Source: Geoglobus sp. UBA235 (GTDB taxonomy: Archaea > Halobacteriota > Archaeoglobi > Archaeoglobales > Archaeoglobaceae). Taken from it: a stretch of 49,183 nt of DNA. The notes beneath the pieces were generated by a model, which ran no database searches, had not been told where the DNA came from, and was given only the letters and a program-made list of their open reading frames with translations. Position numbers and translations under genes: made by a program. The stretch is from positions 1 through 49,183 of the forward strand of contig DACG01000018.1 of NCBI GenBank assembly GCA_002494725.1, given 5' to 3'. This document shows, piece after piece, positions 49,095 through 49,183 of the stretch; position 1 is the stretch's first letter, and the number at the start of each line of letters is the position of its first letter.

Positions 49095-49183
49095 TCAGTT
49101 TGGTAGTTCGAAGTAGAGCTGGACGAGCAGTACTACATCATTCAGGATGCTGTCTTTCAGATGCTGGTCGGTGGTGGAGAAGT
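49095..49183 (-). CDS. C-terminal end of a gene cut by the right edge
   Basis: The minus-strand frame enters from the edge and stops at TGA (49095-49097). The 28 visible residues end in ILNDVVLLVQLYFELPN. They resemble the helices of the neighbouring metalloprotease (ILDQVVQLVIAYFTLP), so this is probably another secreted protein of the same group, carrying that helix at its C-terminus. Nothing more can be said without the rest of the gene. Confidence 0.6.
   Translation of the reverse strand, partial: FSTTDQHLKDSILNDVVLLVQLYFELPN

Overview
This is a gene-dense piece of a euryarchaeal chromosome, most likely from the order Archaeoglobales (Archaeoglobus, Ferroglobus or Geoglobus; the genus cannot be settled from this window). 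The evidence is the gene content. Archaeal information-processing genes are present (TFB, FEN1, RPA, Orc/Cdc6, aIF5B, aIF2-alpha, Gar1, Nop10, L7Ae, archaeal AlaRS, a tRNA-splicing endonuclease of the two-domain Archaeoglobus type). So are methanopterin and F420 genes (mptA, cofE), an AhbC-like alternative-heme enzyme, a lactate/glycolate-oxidase pair, a type IV pilin and a PGF-CTERM surface protein. Most transcription units start with a TATA box centred about 25-28 nt before the start codon, so they look leaderless. Internal operon genes and secreted-protein genes use Shine-Dalgarno sites instead.

Layout. 1-1822: 5' part of a large secreted beta-helix (NosD-like) protein, minus strand, cut by the left edge. 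1823-2348: AT-rich spacer with a hairpin and a partial tRNA copy. 2349-2421: tRNA-Asn(GTT), divergent from endA (2500). 3447-5399: biotinyl protein, THEP1 NTPase and trm1. 5353-7933 (minus): FEN1, MoaB and Orc/Cdc6 in one operon. 7965-13140 (minus): the ribosomal/translation run L7Ae-S28e-L24e-ndk-aIF5B-S6e, followed by a methyltransferase, a coiled-coil protein and a small membrane protein. 13292-17182: formyl-folate cyclo-ligase family protein, pilin, MptA and a secreted phospholipase-D-like protein. 17158-23048 (minus): purSLQ, a DUF362 protein and a MoeA with a PBP-like C-terminus. 23153-28015: acetyltransferase, MFS transporter, RPA and its partner, IlvC and MoaC. 28088-32014: sugar nucleotidyltransferase, radical SAM-HhH protein and gar1/tfb. 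32088-35541: FAD oxidase, Fe-S CCG protein and AhbC-like enzyme. 35566-41124: orphan small protein, alaS, cofE, an ATP-grasp ligase and a TIM-barrel isomerase. 41114-43046 (minus): aIF2-alpha, Nop10, PAC2 and a previously hidden 56-aa six-cysteine protein. 43286-49183 (minus): cell-surface block with a 991-aa PGF-CTERM protein, a secreted HExxH metalloprotease and the end of a further protein.

Most of the window is conserved housekeeping DNA. The less ordinary parts are the two ends (surface proteins, repeats, non-coding structures), the out-of-frame gar1/tfb overlap, the small Cys-rich protein, the radical SAM protein with a CX4CX2C motif, the cofE-linked ATP-grasp and isomerase pair, and a possible small RNA divergent from the surface-protein gene. 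I found no CRISPR array, transposase, integrase or rRNA. I did not find a clear novel defence or mobile system.
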